In this document: positions 16,495 through 25,245 of the stretch, one piece after another
How the letters are laid out: every line of letters starts with the position of its first letter
How positions within the stretch are numbered: position 1 is the first letter of the stretch
Origin: Noviherbaspirillum sp. L7-7A
Lineage (GTDB): Bacteria > Pseudomonadota > Gammaproteobacteria > Burkholderiales > Burkholderiaceae_D
Length of the DNA stretch: 64,000 bases
NCBI RefSeq assembly: GCF_019052805.1
Contig: NZ_JAHQRJ010000002.1
Span: 310,001-374,000 of the forward strand
Direction: 5' to 3'
Position numbers and translations under genes: made by a program
The notes under the pieces: model-generated
The model's database searches: none
What the model was told of the DNA's origin: nothing
Seen by the model: only the letters and a program-made list of their open reading frames with translations

Positions 16495-17799
16495 TCAATA
16501 AGCCGGAGTCATCGGCCGACAGGATTTAAGCTTGTTAATGATGAGCCGGATGTTATGTCCAGCGCCGCAAAGCACTGCATGCATGGCATCGCCCAATGCC
16601 CCTTTAAGCCAATTACGCCCCAGCTTACCGTCGTTCTTCATATGGCCGATGATGGGTTCAATAGCGCTGCGGCGCTTGATCATCGCCTTGAGGCCTCGCG
16701 TGACACCGTGTCGCTGGCCTGACTTCCAGATCTGCACCCCGTCGACCTCGATACCGCGATAGCCGCGGTCGACGAATGCCATCAGCGGTTTGACCTCGGA
16801 GAGGATTTCGGCCTGCTCCAGCGCCTCGTGGAGCGTATGGCCATCGTAGGGATTGCCTGGCATGGAACGCGCGCCGACCACCAGACCTTCTTTCAACGTA
16901 GTGACGATTGACACCTTTACGCCAAATTCATACGGTGTTCGGGCCTTGCCCTTGGCAATGCATTCCACTTCAGGCGCATGTAGCGCATACAACTTGTTCT
17001 TGTCTTTGCGCAGTTGCGTCAGGATGCGGCCAGTCCGCGACAGCAGGTCATCGAGTGCCTTGCGCTGCGGCAGGCACACCTGGTCCAGCTGACGTGCGAT
17101 ATCGCGGTGAACTCGTCCCACTCGTGAGTGTAGGGTACGCAAGGCTGCACGCATGCGCCGGAACTGTTTGGCATGGGCATAGCGGCTAATCTGCTGCACC
17201 AGGCGGGGCGCTTCACGGTTGTAATTCTGACGAAGACGCAGGCTGCACTGGCGTGCTGCCTTTACCAAGTGTTCACGACTGCGTTCCAGCAATGCCGAAT
17301 CGGTTGGATAGGCAATTGCCTTCTCCATGACTGTCGTATCGACAATCACTCGCTGCATACTCGACGGCTTGATCACATTGGCGCGTTTGGCTGCTTCGAT
17401 GCTTTGCGCCAGCAATTCCTCCATGCCGACTTCGCCTAAACGATTGCGCCAGCGCGACAGGCTTGACGGGTCGATGGGTGGCTCAGTCTGCAAATGTGTC
17501 TCGCCGGTGAACACCTGCCAATATGGGTTCTCCAGCCAGCCGGCGACGACCTGTTCATCGGAGAGATTGAATGCATGCTGCAGGTACAGGAGGCCGGCGA
17601 CAAGCCGTGGCCGCAGGATTGGGCGCCCCGGCCCGGGCTGAAACGGCTCGGTCGCGACGCGGTCAATGGCGGCCCAGTCGATCATGTCGGCCAATTCCAC
17701 GAGAGGATGGTGCAGGTCGATATGCTCCCGCAGCGGGTACCCCTGCGTGTTGCTGTGCTGGAAAATACGGCGTTTCCTGCGCATGGAAACCTCCGCCAA
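16495..17799 (-). CDS. IS5-like DDE transposase
   Basis: 434-residue transposase. N-terminal domain includes RPRLVAGLLYLQHAFNLSDE and PPIDPSSLSRWRNRLG (family DUF772-like region), first Asp in VIVDTTVME, second Asp in MAFVDRGYRG, and a DDE C-terminal part with RRSAIEPIIGHMKNDGKLGR carrying the Glu. This order is typical of the IS5 superfamily, IS1478-like branch. The frame is intact, so the element could be active. I could not define terminal inverted repeats or a target duplication by eye; the 3' flank starts right after the dehydrogenase gene. Confidence 0.88.
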   Translation of the reverse strand: MAEVSMRRKRRIFQHSNTQGYPLREHIDLHHPLVELADMIDWAAIDRVATEPFQPGPGRPILRPRLVAGLLYLQHAFNLSDEQVVAGWLENPYWQVFTGETHLQTEPPIDPSSLSRWRNRLGEVGMEELLAQSIEAAKRANVIKPSSMQRVIVDTTVMEKAIAYPTDSALLERSREHLVKAARQCSLRLRQNYNREAPRLVQQISRYAHAKQFRRMRAALRTLHSRVGRVHRDIARQLDQVCLPQRKALDDLLSRTGRILTQLRKDKNKLYALHAPEVECIAKGKARTPYEFGVKVSIVTTLKEGLVVGARSMPGNPYDGHTLHEALEQAEILSEVKPLMAFVDRGYRGIEVDGVQIWKSGQRHGVTRGLKAMIKRRSAIEPIIGHMKNDGKLGRNWLKGALGDAMHAVLCGAGHNIRLIINKLKSCRPMTPAY

Positions 17800-17800
17800 A

Positions 17801-17841
17801 TTTGCAAGGAAAAGGCCAGTTATAGTGGCTGTTCCTGCAAA
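17801..17841. repeat. imperfect inverted repeat just upstream of the IS5-like transposase
   Basis: TTTGCA...GGAA and TTCCTGCAAA form an imperfect hairpin (17801-17811 with 17832-17841) that also contains a CCA/TGG inner pairing. It may be part of the IS end or of its transcriptional control. Confidence 0.4.
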
Positions 17842-17997
17842 TCTAACACTGACCTATCTCAGCCAAGACCGCATCCGTGCTGGGCGTTCGCTATATTTCA
17901 GCGCCGACTAAGTATCTGCGCCAACCACAACACCAACAACTCTTCCGCTTGGCCCTCGCGTGACTGAGCCGCGCTCGACAAACCAATAGGAGCATTT

Positions 17998-18111
17998 ATG
18001 AAGATCCTGAACATCAGTGTCGGGAGTATCGGCGCAACACTTGCACACACAGCGGCTGTAAGCGGTCATGGGGTTATGCTCACAAATTCCAGTGAGACGG
18101 AAACAATCTAG
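17998..18111 (+). pseudogene. N-terminal relic of NADPH-dependent F420 reductase-family protein
   Basis: A 37-codon frame with a good ribosome binding site (AGGAG ten bases upstream) reads ILNISVGSIGATLAHTAA, then GHGVMLTNSSETETI and a stop. This matches the Rossmann start (GxGxxG-like, GSIGATLA) and the NSRGPE-type segment of COG2085 NADP-binding oxidoreductases, which are normally about 200 residues or more. Everything after the first 37 residues is missing. The following 200 bases show no continuation. Confidence 0.6.
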
Positions 18112-18346
18112 ATGCCGTAACTGATTTCCGGCCAAAACAACCCTCATCGGGAATGCGTTGCGTAGTCTGCTTCGAATCGCGAAGCAGACGTTCGTTCAGC
18201 CTTGTTGAACGACGGCTTTTGGCCGGAAGCGGTTAGTAGTCCAGCTACCGTAGGAGAAACCAAGCCAGTGAAGGCACAAATTATTGATCACGCCGCTTTT
18301 TTTACACTGGCTCGGGCCATAGTAACCCGTGAGCCACAAATGCTCG
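18112..18346. other. intergenic stretch, no gene seen
   Basis: Short region between the reductase relic and the 3' end of the sensor kinase. Nothing recognised. Confidence 0.4.
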
Positions 18347-21127
18347 CTATCGAGACGATGCATCCACAAGGATTGAAAAAAGCGTTTTAAAGTCTACCGG
18401 CTTCACTAGGTGGTAATCGAAGCCCGCGGCAAGGGTAGCTTTTTTGTCCTCTTCCTGACCATAGCCGGTTAAGGCGATCAGGAGTGTTTCGGCAGCTTCC
18501 GGCATGGCGCGCAGATGCTGCGCCAATTCATTACCGTTCATGTCAGGGAGTCCGATGTCCAACACGCAAACATCGGGCCGTTCGATGCTTGCACGCTCCA
18601 AGGCACTTCTTGCGCCGTTCTCAACCAACACCTGGTGACCAGATGCCTCTAGCAGCATGCTCAACAAGGTCGCCGCGTCCGCATTGTCATCCACCACTAG
18701 GATCTTCAGCGAGCTGCTTGAGATTTGGAGAGCGCCGTCGGACTGGGTCGTGTCGGGTTGCTCGACCGGCCGTCGCAGTCGCGGCAAACGTATAGTGAAC
18801 AGGCTGCCTTTGTCGGCGCCGTCGCTGTTCGCCTTGACCGAGCCCCCATGCAGTTCCACCAGACTTTTCACTAAAGCCAGACCCAGTCCCAATCCGCCTG
18901 TGGAACGATCGGAACTGCGTTCAGCCTGTGTAAACAGATCAAAGACCCGACTTAGCAGCTCGGGCGACATGCCGACACCGTTATCCTTTACATTGAGCAG
19001 CACATCGTCATTTAGCACTTCAGCGTGCAAGGCAATATTCCCACCTTCCGGCGTATATTTCGCGGCGTTGTTCAGAATATTGGTCACGATTTGCACCAGT
19101 CGCTTGCCGTCGCCTAGAACCATCATCTCATCTGGCGGAAGATGCAAAGCCAATTGATGGCGTTTTAGCTGAATGATTGGACCCGTCTGTTCTACCGCTT
19201 CGGCAATGACATGGCGCATGTCCAGCGTAGTATTGTCTAACTCAACCAGTCCTCGCTTGACCCGTGACACGTCCAGCAAATCATCAATCAAGTTGTTCAT
19301 GTGCCTGACCTGCCGACCGATGATTTCGCTGGTTTGCCTGACTTGGCTCCCATCCAGCCTGACCATCTGCAAAAGCTCGGAACCAGCGCTGATGGGCGCA
19401 AGCGGGTTGCGTAATTCATGCGCAAGCATGGCCAGGAATTCGTCCTTGCGGCGATCTGCTTCACGCAGTTCCTGCTCAATCAATTTGCTCTCCGTGATAT
19501 CCCTGAAAACAAATGCCACATGGCGGTCTTCCGGCTTTCCGATGGGAAAGGCATTCACGTCGAACCATCTGCCCAAAGCAGAAGAATGATCCGCGAAACG
19601 CTCTGCCTGCCCAGTTAGCGCAATCCTGCCAAAGGCATCGATCCACAATGCCTCCACGTTCGGCACCATTTGACGGATGGTTTTGCCAATGACTTCGTTC
19701 AGGCCGGTCTGCTGTTCGAATACCGGGTTTGTTTCAAGATAACGGAAATCCGCTGGCTCGCCTTCGTTATTCAGGATGACTTCGACAATGCCGAATCCCT
19801 CGTCCATCTTGCTAAAGAGCGTACGGTATTTTTCTTCTGACAGGCGCAAGGCTTCCTCGATGCGCTTGGATGCATCAATGTTCGTGACGACGGCGACTTG
19901 GCCAGTAATCTGCTTTCTGTCATTCCTGATCGGCACGGCTGCGACTTGAGTCCACATTTTCGTGCCGTCGTCCTGAGTGTACAGTGCCTCGATTCCCGGC
20001 ACCACTCGTTCCCCGCGCAGTGCCCGGGCTCCAGGAAATTCTTCGCGCGAAAGCAGACGGCCATCAGTGTCATGGGCGTTCCAGCGAGCATGGCGTTCGC
20101 CATCCTGGGAAGGGAGGATATTGGTTGGCAGATAATGCTGCATCTGCTGGTTGGAGAGTATGGTGCTGCCGTCTGGACTGAATACGCCAACCCCGACCGG
20201 GAGAATTTCGAAGACGGTTGACATCAACGCTTGGGCGTTATGCAGCGCCTCTTCTGCCTGCTTGCGATGAGTAATATCTAGTACGTTGCCGACAAAGCCC
20301 AGGAATTCACCTGAAATGGAAAATCGCGGGCGGCCGGCGTCAATTACCCAACGATAGCTTCCGTCCGCATGCAAGAGCCGGAATTCATCCTCGTATTCTT
20401 TCTTCCTTACATTGGCATCGATGAAGGCTGCCTTTGCGGTTTCGCGGTCTTCCGGATGGATGGCAAGTGTCCATCCATAACCGAACCCTTCATCCTTGCG
20501 TTGCCCGGTAAACTCGTGCCAACTCCGGGATAAAAATGAGCAAAAGCCGTCCGGTTCGGTTACCCAAAGCATGGCCGGCCCTGCGTCAGCTATCTCTAGG
20601 AAACGCTTCTCGCTCATCATCAAAGCCTGCTCGGTGCGCCAGCGCTGTATGACCGCAGCAGCTTGATTTGCACCGAAGCTCAACAGCAGCCGGTCATGCT
20701 CAGATGGAAAGTCAGCGCGATGGGACGCGGCAATGACCACGCCATTGTCCTCGGCAATGCCGAATCGGGTAGGATGCACGCACAATTGTCCATCGCCAAA
20801 CAAGTCCGGCAGAGCCATATCCTGGTTGACATCTCGCTGCGCCAGGAACCGATCCAGCTCCGCTCTGGTGCTCGGCGAAACAAGGTCGGCAACGTCGCGT
20901 TGATTGCTGGAAATGGCTTCAATTGACTCGCGCCGCTCGTGACTGGCAAGGCGGATATAAACTGAGTCCAGATTAAGTATGTCCAGGAACACCTGAGATA
21001 GGTTCTTGATCACTTCCTCAGGAGAAAGGCTACCCCAGAAGGCCTGCAAAGTCGAAATAGCAACGAGGTCACGGGTGGTTTGCTGCAGACGTTCCGTTTC
21101 CGAGCTAGGATTTTTTGCTGTCTGCAT
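18347..21127 (-). CDS. hybrid sensor histidine kinase with GAF, three PAS and REC domains
   Basis: 926 residues, apparently cytosolic since no signal peptide or membrane span is seen. GAF domain about 20-165, PAS domains about 172-290, 298-420 and 430-550, each ending in a PAC-like segment. HisKA with H-box FLAMLAHELRNPLAP (His570), HATPase with N-box asparagines around 684-687, G1 DNGVGM (715-720) and G2 GLGLGLAL. C-terminal receiver: acidic pair Asp813-Asp814, phosphoacceptor Asp857 (VLDIGLP), conserved Lys909 (LVKP). The protein autophosphorylates at His570 and passes phosphate to its own receiver. No partner regulator is adjacent, so the output is unknown. Sequence is intact. Confidence 0.93.
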   Translation of the reverse strand: MQTAKNPSSETERLQQTTRDLVAISTLQAFWGSLSPEEVIKNLSQVFLDILNLDSVYIRLASHERRESIEAISSNQRDVADLVSPSTRAELDRFLAQRDVNQDMALPDLFGDGQLCVHPTRFGIAEDNGVVIAASHRADFPSEHDRLLLSFGANQAAAVIQRWRTEQALMMSEKRFLEIADAGPAMLWVTEPDGFCSFLSRSWHEFTGQRKDEGFGYGWTLAIHPEDRETAKAAFIDANVRKKEYEDEFRLLHADGSYRWVIDAGRPRFSISGEFLGFVGNVLDITHRKQAEEALHNAQALMSTVFEILPVGVGVFSPDGSTILSNQQMQHYLPTNILPSQDGERHARWNAHDTDGRLLSREEFPGARALRGERVVPGIEALYTQDDGTKMWTQVAAVPIRNDRKQITGQVAVVTNIDASKRIEEALRLSEEKYRTLFSKMDEGFGIVEVILNNEGEPADFRYLETNPVFEQQTGLNEVIGKTIRQMVPNVEALWIDAFGRIALTGQAERFADHSSALGRWFDVNAFPIGKPEDRHVAFVFRDITESKLIEQELREADRRKDEFLAMLAHELRNPLAPISAGSELLQMVRLDGSQVRQTSEIIGRQVRHMNNLIDDLLDVSRVKRGLVELDNTTLDMRHVIAEAVEQTGPIIQLKRHQLALHLPPDEMMVLGDGKRLVQIVTNILNNAAKYTPEGGNIALHAEVLNDDVLLNVKDNGVGMSPELLSRVFDLFTQAERSSDRSTGGLGLGLALVKSLVELHGGSVKANSDGADKGSLFTIRLPRLRRPVEQPDTTQSDGALQISSSSLKILVVDDNADAATLLSMLLEASGHQVLVENGARSALERASIERPDVCVLDIGLPDMNGNELAQHLRAMPEAAETLLIALTGYGQEEDKKATLAAGFDYHLVKPVDFKTLFSILVDASSR

Positions 21128-21477
21128 GTCGTTTGGTCACGACCGCAGGCTATGCCGCGGAAGCTTGATGGTTACGTTATTTCGCAATTTTACGCGCTTT
21201 GACTTCCCTGATAATTTTCCTGGCAAAATATAGACTCACGCTACGTAGTCAGTCTATCGACTCTTAGCGAGCACTTCATCGAACATTCCAATCCACATTC
21301 AACAGGCAGCAGAAGCAATTTCGGCTGCTTAACGTCGAATGTATCCGCTCGTAGCCCGCTGCTGCCGGCACTGAAGGACTGTACCCGACCCTAAGCTTCC
21401 AGTCAGGCTGGCTTAGAAAACGTCGGCTTTGTCACCGCAAACAGCCACTCCGAATATACACAGATATTATCGATGCT
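21128..21477. other. intergenic stretch, no gene seen
   Basis: About 350 bases upstream of the sensor kinase. It contains its promoter by position, and GC-rich pieces that resemble eroded repeats. No gene recognised. Confidence 0.4.
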
Positions 21478-21537
21478 CTAGATACCCAGCAGCTTCCTAA
21501 ATCGGCCGCGTTTCTTGAAGTAGTCTTCACGAGACAT
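21478..21537 (-). other. 19-codon frame after the Crp/Fnr relic
   Basis: An ATG at 21537 opens a short frame SREDYFKKRGRFRKLLGI with Lys/Arg-rich, well-formed composition, in a frame shifted relative to the Crp/Fnr relic that ends here. It could be the displaced C-terminal tail of another gene. I do not recognise it. Confidence 0.25.
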
Positions 21538-21961
21538 TTCTTTCAACTCCTGCCACTCCAAATCTGCATGCCCTTCTGTGAGCAATCAGTTCTGCACGCT
21601 GGAAGGCATTGGCGAACAGGCTCACACTCAGCCAATGGACAACAAGCATTTCCGACAAGAAGCCTGGTGTGAGCGCGAATTGATCACTCTGTACTAGGTG
21701 CTGAGTAAAGAGTAACCAACGGGCACAGTAGGATGCAAGGTTATGCGCATTATCGCAGGAGACTGACGGGGAAATCCGGGCAAGATAACCTTGCAAGCAG
21801 GTCCCCGTTACACTGACTGCCCAAAGTTTGCTACGGTCATGAGTCGACGGTGCTAGTTCCTGCAACACGCCATCCGCGGTCAGTGGCACCTTGCGGGTAT
21901 GTACCGGCAGAATCTTCTCGCGGCCGCGCCTGCCAGGAAAATGGACCACCACGCCGGCCAA
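21527..21961 (-). pseudogene. decayed Crp/Fnr family regulator
   Basis: The open frame retains the C-terminal pattern of cytoplasmic Crp/Fnr proteins of this order: LQGYLARISPSVSCDNAHNL, then CARWLLFTQHLVQSDQFALT, FLSEMLVVHWLSVSLFANAF and QRAELIAHRRACRFGV. This corresponds to the dimer helix and the HTH (normally L-x-M-L-G-V-R-R-x-x-V). The HTH arginines are lost and the N-terminal cyclic-nucleotide-binding-like domain is unrecognisable. A functional regulator is therefore unlikely. It lies between the sensor kinase and the truncated hydrolase. Confidence 0.55.
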
Positions 21962-21992
21962 AACTCCGAACTTGTTTTCGGCAGGCCAAGGG

Positions 21993-22745
21993 TCAGCTGA
22001 AATTTCCTTCCTTCCTGAACTTTTCCAGCGCCTGCATCAGCTGGACCTGGATGCGGGGCTCGGATGGCGCATGGCCGGCGTCCGGCACGATGTGCAGCAC
22101 CGAACCGGGCCAGGCACGGTGCAGTCGGTAAGCCGCCTGCGGCGGCGTGATCACGTCATGGCCGCTCTGCACTATAGCGGCCGGCAGATGGGCGATGCGC
22201 TCCATATTATTGATCAGCTGGCCGGGCTCCAGGAACATGCGGTGCCTGAAGTAATGCGCACGCAGCCGAACGGTGCTGTAGACCACGCTGTTTTGCTTCA
22301 GGGCTTGCTGGACGGCTTGCGGATCATGCGCAAGCAGCGCACAGTCCTCGCTGTAGCGGTACCAGCGCCGCGCAATTTCCATGCGCACCGCCGGCGCGTC
22401 GGCGAAAAGCCGCTTTTCATAGGCGGCAAGGAGATCGCCGCGCTTTTCTTCCGGTATCCATGTGGTGAAATGTTTATGCGCCTGCGGATAGAACAGGCGC
22501 ATGCCATGTAGGAACCAGTCGATTTCCCCCAGGCTGTCGAGCAGGATGCTGCTCAGCACGAAGCCCAGGCAGGCATCCGGATAAGCTTGGCCATAGGCCA
22601 GGGCCAGCAGCGCACCCGAGGAGCCGCCTGTCACCAGCCAGCGCTCTATGCCCAACATCCGCCACAGGGCTTTCAGGTCATGCACCAATAGCTGGGTGGT
22701 GTTGGCGCGGCATTTTCCGAGCGGCGTGGAGCGGTATGCGCCCAT
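21993..22745 (-). pseudogene. N-terminally truncated proline iminopeptidase (alpha/beta hydrolase)
   Basis: 250 residues of an alpha/beta hydrolase of the prolyl aminopeptidase family. It begins inside the conserved segment that in complete proteins reads DQRGxGRSTPLG (here GAYRSTPLGKCRANTT). The nucleophile elbow VTGGSSGALLALAYG, the catalytic Asp in SGHDVITPP and the His in DAGHAPSEP are all present. About 60-90 N-terminal residues containing the oxyanion-hole HGGPG segment are absent, and the upstream DNA is AT-rich intergenic sequence. It is probably an inactive remnant, although the frame itself is clean. Confidence 0.7.
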
Positions 22746-22868
22746 TCCAATAAAACCTCTTTGGTGCGTGCGAAATTATTCCATTCCCTAATTGAGGTAC
22801 TGCTCATCTTTAAATTGTTGCTGCCCGCCTTGTTGGCCTTACCAATTCGTTCCCAAAAAGTAACCATG

Positions 22869-22885
22869 TGTCGAAAAATTTTACA
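22869..22885 (+). promoter_or_regulatory. candidate activator-binding dyad upstream of second PEP-CTERM gene
   Basis: TGTCGAAAAATTTTACA resembles the TGTC-N9-GACA site at 3404-3420 (same TGTCGAAAAA half). It lies about 85-100 bases upstream of the sigma-54 -24 element. Repeated GTTACC strings follow at about 22897-22910. Confidence 0.5.
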
Positions 22886-22969
22886 CCAATTGTTACCGAT
22901 AGTTACCAAACGTTAATACTTATTAAATTGTTTATTTCAAATCAAATAGTTACGAATTCGTCAACTGTT

Positions 22970-22985
22970 TGGTACATTTTTTGCT
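22970..22985 (+). promoter_or_regulatory. sigma-54 (-24/-12) promoter
   Basis: TGGTAC-ATTTT-TTGCT agrees with the RpoN consensus TGGCAC-N5-TTGCW at all but one position, with GG and GC at the required spacing. The PEP-CTERM start codon is 58 bases downstream. Confidence 0.75.
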
Positions 22986-23042
22986 GAAATGGCACCGCAG
23001 CAAAAAAGGGTTTGTGTTTAACAATTAAGAAGAAAGGCACAT

Positions 23043-23876
23043 ATGAACTGCGTTAAGTGTATTTGCGCCGGGGCTTTTGCCGTATTCGCCTCAGTTCCGG
23101 CAGCAGCAGCCACCTTCGTCAATGGTGGCTTCGAAACTGGCACTACTGCGGGCTGGTCTACCGGCGAGGGCTACCGCGGCGGTGTCGACAATGCAGCACT
23201 CACACCGTCGAGCGTTCTCCCCGGCGGTTCGCTATATGATGGCCCTGCAACCCGGTCAGGCGTTGTTTCCGCCGGAACTGTCGATCCGACCATTGGCGCT
23301 TCCTTTGGAAGCACTGTCTATGCGGGCAACAACGCCTACCGGATTGAGGACACATCGTCTGGCGGCTACGCTTCGGCGATCAGCCAAAAGGTGACCGGCT
23401 ATACCGACTCAACCATTATTTTTGCTTGGAAGGCGGTGCTCGAGAATGGCGGCCATGATCCAGCTGACTCAGCTTTCTTCCGCATCGTGCTGCGCGATGA
23501 CACCACCGGACGGGATGTGATCAGTCGCACCTATGATGCTGGCGCCGAAGGGGGTGGAGTGGACAGTCGCTTCTCCGCCCTTGGTGACTACTTCTATACT
23601 TCGCAATGGCAGATCGAAAACCTGGTCATCGATTCATCCCTTCTCGGCCATGACTTCACTCTCGCGTTGCTTGCTGCCGATTGCCTACCGACCGGGCATC
23701 TCGGCTACGCCTACCTAGATGGGTTCGGTGGCTCGATAACAAATCCTCCGCCAATCGATCCGCCGCCTGGCGGCAATCCTCCGCCAACCGGCCAAGTACC
23801 GCTTCCTGGAACCTTAGCTTTGCTGGGCTTGGGTATGGCAAGCCTTTCTGCTGCTCGCCGGCGTAAAGCTGCCTAG
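23043..23876 (+). CDS. PEP-CTERM-type exoprotein
   Basis: 277 residues with a signal peptide (about 1-22, ending AAAA), a beta-rich domain starting FVNGGFETGTTAGWS, typical of carbohydrate-binding-like PEP-CTERM proteins, a proline-rich linker (PPIDPPPGGNPPPTG) and a C-terminal sorting signal VPLPGTLALLGLGMASL followed by SAARRRKAA. The usual VPEP is replaced by VPLP, a known variant. It would be exported and processed by exosortase. Transcription is predicted from the sigma-54 site at 22970; a strong terminator follows directly. It shares promoter design with the PEP-CTERM gene at 3560, so the two are probably co-regulated. Confidence 0.88.
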   Translation: MNCVKCICAGAFAVFASVPAAAATFVNGGFETGTTAGWSTGEGYRGGVDNAALTPSSVLPGGSLYDGPATRSGVVSAGTVDPTIGASFGSTVYAGNNAYRIEDTSSGGYASAISQKVTGYTDSTIIFAWKAVLENGGHDPADSAFFRIVLRDDTTGRDVISRTYDAGAEGGGVDSRFSALGDYFYTSQWQIENLVIDSSLLGHDFTLALLAADCLPTGHLGYAYLDGFGGSITNPPPIDPPPGGNPPPTGQVPLPGTLALLGLGMASLSAARRRKAA

Positions 23877-23896
23877 CATTTTCATCCTGATGTCTT

Positions 23897-23923
23897 GGTC
23901 CGCTCCCAATGGAGCGGACCTTT
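23897..23923 (+). terminator. rho-independent terminator of PEP-CTERM gene
   Basis: Perfect 10-bp stem GGTCCGCTCC (23897-23906) / GGAGCGGACC (23911-23920) with loop CAAT, followed by TTT. The IS3 element begins immediately after, at 23925. Confidence 0.8.
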
Positions 23924-23957
23924 ATGAGGTGTACTGTCAATAGTGGACACTCTCGTG

Positions 23958-24814
23958 TCATGCGTCCTGCAGATGTTTGAAGGTTTCAGCAAACACTGCA
24001 GGGGACAGGTAGCCAAGGCGTGAATGGCGCCGCTGGCGGTTGTAAAAAATCTCGATGTATTCCTGGACCGCTGCCTTGGCATGGGCACGCGTTTCATAAT
24101 GCTGGTGATGTGTCAGTTCATTTTTCAGGCTGCCCCAGAAGCTTTCCATCGGTGCGTTATCGAAGCAATTTCCTTTGCGCGACATGGATGCTTGCATGCC
24201 AAACTGGTCCAGCAACTTACAATAGGCATGCGCACAATATTGACTTCCCCTGTCCGAATGATGGATCACTAGCGCTGGTGGTCGCTTGTTGCGCACAGCT
24301 TGCCAGAACGCCCTGGCCGTCAACTCCTGCGTCATGCGCTCGTCCATCGCATAGCCGACGATTTCACATGTGAAGACATCTTTCACGCCAGCCAGGTAAA
24401 GCCAGCCTTCTCGAGTGGGCAGATAAGTGATATCGGTCAGCCACATTTGATTTGGGCGGGTCGGCATAAATATCTGGGCCAGCAGATTGGGCGCCACCGA
24501 CAGGTTATGCGGGGAATTGGTCATAGCTGTGAACTTGCGTTTCTGCTTGCAGCGCAAGCCCAATTTCTGTCGTCGCCGTCCAATACAACCCGCCCAGCCG
24601 GGAACCCTTGTGCCGCCAGCTCTGGCTGTATCCGGCGTATGCCGTAGGTTTCACGGCTCTGCCGGTGTACTGCCTTGATGGCCACCTTCAGTTGTTCGCC
24701 AGCTTGCTGGCGTTGTGACGGCTTGCGGGCAATCCAGGCATAGAAGCCGCTGCGCGAGACGTCAAACACACGGCACAGCAATGCAATCGGGTAGTCGAGC
24801 CGCATTGTCTTCAA
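23958..24814 (-). pseudogene. IS3-family transposase OrfB (frameshifted)
   Basis: Two overlapping frames make up one OrfB. The upstream part (24814 down to about 24590) has the HTH_21-like segment SRSGFYAWIARKPS and ETYGIRRIQPEL. The downstream part (to 23958) has the integrase core: first Asp in MWLTDITYLPT, second Asp in HHSDRGSQY, Glu in DNAPMESFWGSLKNE. The frames break around 24585-24600, where the reading passes from GFPAGRVVL to GRRRQKLGLRCKQ. The frameshift separates the N-terminal region from the DDE domain, so this copy is probably not autonomous. Its start overlaps the orfA stop (ATGA). Confidence 0.85.
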
Positions 24815-25134
24815 TTGCGCGTACCGGGCAGCGACTCCCGAGCAAAGTACGCAGCGGTGCCTTTTTTTAAGACTTCCTTCTCCATGCGATCCACCGCGAG
24901 CTCACGGCGCAACCTGGCGTTCTCCGCTTCCGAGTCAGCGACGTTACGACTGCTAGGGGCTGAGGTTGATGCTGTTGATCCCCGCTTGGCGGCCGTGACC
25001 CAGTTTGCCAGCGTCCCTTTCAGCACCGACAGCCGCTGCGCCGCCACTTCCAGTGATAGTCCCTGTTCCAATACCAGCTTGACCGTTTCCGCGCGAAACT
25101 CGGGCGTATAGGTCCTCAAATCTGTTCTCGTCAT
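24811..25134 (-). CDS. IS3-family transposase OrfA
   Basis: 107 residues, TRTDLRTYTPEFRAETVKLV at the start, then the HTH segment SLEVAAQRLSVLKGTLANWV and a C-terminal leucine-zipper-like helix (SEAENARLRRELAVDRMEKE). It binds the IS ends and is normally fused to OrfB by ribosomal frameshifting. An in-frame ATG at 25146 would add four residues. Intact frame. Confidence 0.88.
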   Translation of the reverse strand: MTRTDLRTYTPEFRAETVKLVLEQGLSLEVAAQRLSVLKGTLANWVTAAKRGSTASTSAPSSRNVADSEAENARLRRELAVDRMEKEVLKKGTAAYFARESLPGTRN

Positions 25135-25245
25135 GCTTTCTCCCATTGATTCAGTTTATCAAACGGGAGTGTCCCCAGAAGTCAGGCTACCTCACATCTG
25201 CAGGCCGCCTGACACGAGAGTGTCCATTATTGACAGTACACCTCA

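Larger units (their letters stand above)
23925..25245 (-). mobile_element. IS3-family insertion sequence with 36-bp inverted repeats
   Basis: Terminal inverted repeats at 23925-23960 and 25210-25245 are identical over 36 bases except one mismatch; they start TGAGGTGTACTGTCAATA. The 1321-base element carries orfA and a frameshifted orfB on the minus strand. No direct target duplication flanks it (left ...TTTA, right ACGCG...), and the right side abuts half of an integrase gene whose other half is absent on the left, so a deletion or rearrangement has removed one flank. Confidence 0.88.

Noticed and set aside
16436-17880. Terminal inverted repeats of the IS5-like element
   Set aside because: Several pairings were tried by eye; none gave convincing matched ends with a target duplication, so no element boundaries are claimed.
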